NCBI GenBank assembly: GCA_964394475.1
Contig: CAYMXZ010000010.1
Span: 1 to 34,009, forward strand
Length of the DNA: 34,009 bases
Origin: RQOF01 sp964394475
GTDB lineage: Bacteria > Calditrichota > Calditrichia > RBG-13-44-9
Direction: 5' to 3'
Shown here: positions 33,558 through 34,009 of the stretch, one piece after another
Layout of the letters: the number at the start of each line of letters is the position of its first letter
Position numbering within the stretch: the first letter of the stretch is position 1
The notes under the pieces: model-generated
The model's database searches: none
What the model was told of the DNA's origin: nothing
The model's input: the letters and a program-made list of their open reading frames with translations, nothing else
Made by a program: the position numbers and the translations under genes

Positions 33558-34009
33558 ATCAGATTACTCTTTTTAACTATTCTATAAGCGAGCGAAGCAA
33601 TCAGAACATTTACCAGAGAGGCAAACAAAAGCGGAAGAATGAGAGCGGTAGCCATCCCGGTACCTCCGAAGGGAATGATCAGGAAAGCCGAAAGCACTCC
33701 ATTCAAAAGCACAGCAATAATAATTCCCAGCGTAAGATTAATTTTTCTGGCAATAAAAGAAAAGATAGAAGCATAACAAGCCATTTGCAAAGCAATGTAG
33801 ATATGCACCGGCAATCCCAACGGAAACCCTGTTGTAAAGGCGGTTAGCAAATGTCCCAAACCTGCAACGATGGCGCCCTCACCCCATCCAAAAGAAACGG
33901 CCGAGAAATATCCCGTGCAGGAATCCAATGCGACGGTTCCGGTAGGGCTGGGTACTTTGATGAGGGCCCCCACGGCACTGATAGCAATCAAGACTGACAT
34001 ACGCGCAAT
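33554..34009 (-). CDS. cblT: ECF substrate-binding component CblT, alpha-ribazole transporter (5' end cut off)
   Basis: The S component that binds alpha-ribazole in the membrane. The visible part has about 150 residues and four or five hydrophobic helices. Key phrases are SAVGALIKVPSPTGTVALDS, GAIVAGLGHLLTAFTTGFPL and GLPVHIYIALQMA, typical of CblT. An ATG at 34000 could be the start, but the frame stays open to the window edge (I-A-R before that Met) and S components usually begin a few residues earlier, so I treat it as incomplete. Its stop overlaps the cblS start. Any cobalamin riboswitch or promoter for the operon would lie beyond the window. Confidence 0.78.
   Translation of the reverse strand: MARMSVLIAISAVGALIKVPSPTGTVALDSCTGYFSAVSFGWGEGAIVAGLGHLLTAFTTGFPLGLPVHIYIALQMACYASIFSFIARKINLTLGIIIAVLLNGVLSAFLIIPFGGTGMATALILPLLFASLVNVLIASLAYRIVKKSNLI

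Overview
The window looks like the chromosome of a diderm (outer-membrane) bacterium of moderate-to-low GC content. Evidence for the outer membrane is two TonB-dependent receptors, a third barrel protein and lipoproteins with Ser-Cys type signals. Lipoprotein style, the DUF5117/DUF4953 metalloprotease, the carboxypeptidase-regulatory domain on a receptor and the TIGR03545/TIGR03546 pair point to the FCB superphylum or a neighbour; Calditrichota-like is my best guess, but this is inference without a marker gene. No mobile element, CRISPR array, rRNA or tRNA was seen.

Layout. (1) 187-4245, minus strand: acyl-CoA ligase, NAD kinase and a membrane glycosyltransferase, the last two overlapping by an ATGA junction, closed by a terminator at 187-216. 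(2) 4453-11363, plus strand: a secreted zinc metalloprotease, a rubredoxin-NAD(P)H reductase fusion, then a small flagellar regulatory cluster (coiled-coil FlgN-like protein, fliW, a stand-alone sigma region-4 protein, a FlgM-like protein) and an HU gene. This cluster carries two good sigma-28 promoters with exact 11-nt spacers and a sigma-54 -24/-12 element. (3) 11559-17463, minus strand: a TIGR03546/TIGR03545/nickel-SOD operon, pgpA, an outer-membrane barrel and a nitroreductase. (4) 17463-22839, minus strand: S-adenosylhomocysteine hydrolase, CNT nucleoside transporter, adenosine deaminase and an exported amidase; the first three form a pathway from SAH to adenosine to inosine. (5) 22887-34009, minus strand: a tightly packed cobamide salvage locus running cblT - cblS - ecfA(A) - ecfT - DraG-family glycohydrolase - two BtuB-like receptors - BtuG-like beta-propeller lipoprotein - BtuF-like binding protein.

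The most interesting part is region 5. CblT and CblS are the alpha-ribazole transporter and kinase described in Gram-positive bacteria. Here they are joined to a dedicated ECF energising module, to outer-membrane receptors and to a BtuG-like surface propeller known from Bacteroides. An ADP-ribosylglycohydrolase-family enzyme, a family that cleaves alpha-N-ribosyl bonds, sits in the middle. Alpha-ribazole has exactly such an alpha-N-glycosidic bond, so this enzyme is a candidate alpha-ribazole or alpha-ribazole-phosphate hydrolase, which would be a new step in lower-ligand salvage or remodelling. That function is a hypothesis. Other notable points are a nickel SOD whose Sec signal peptide appears to end exactly before the metal-binding His1, a 14-bp hairpin between the btuG-like and btuF-like genes, and a fliW gene without csrA whose downstream partner is a sigma region-4 protein.
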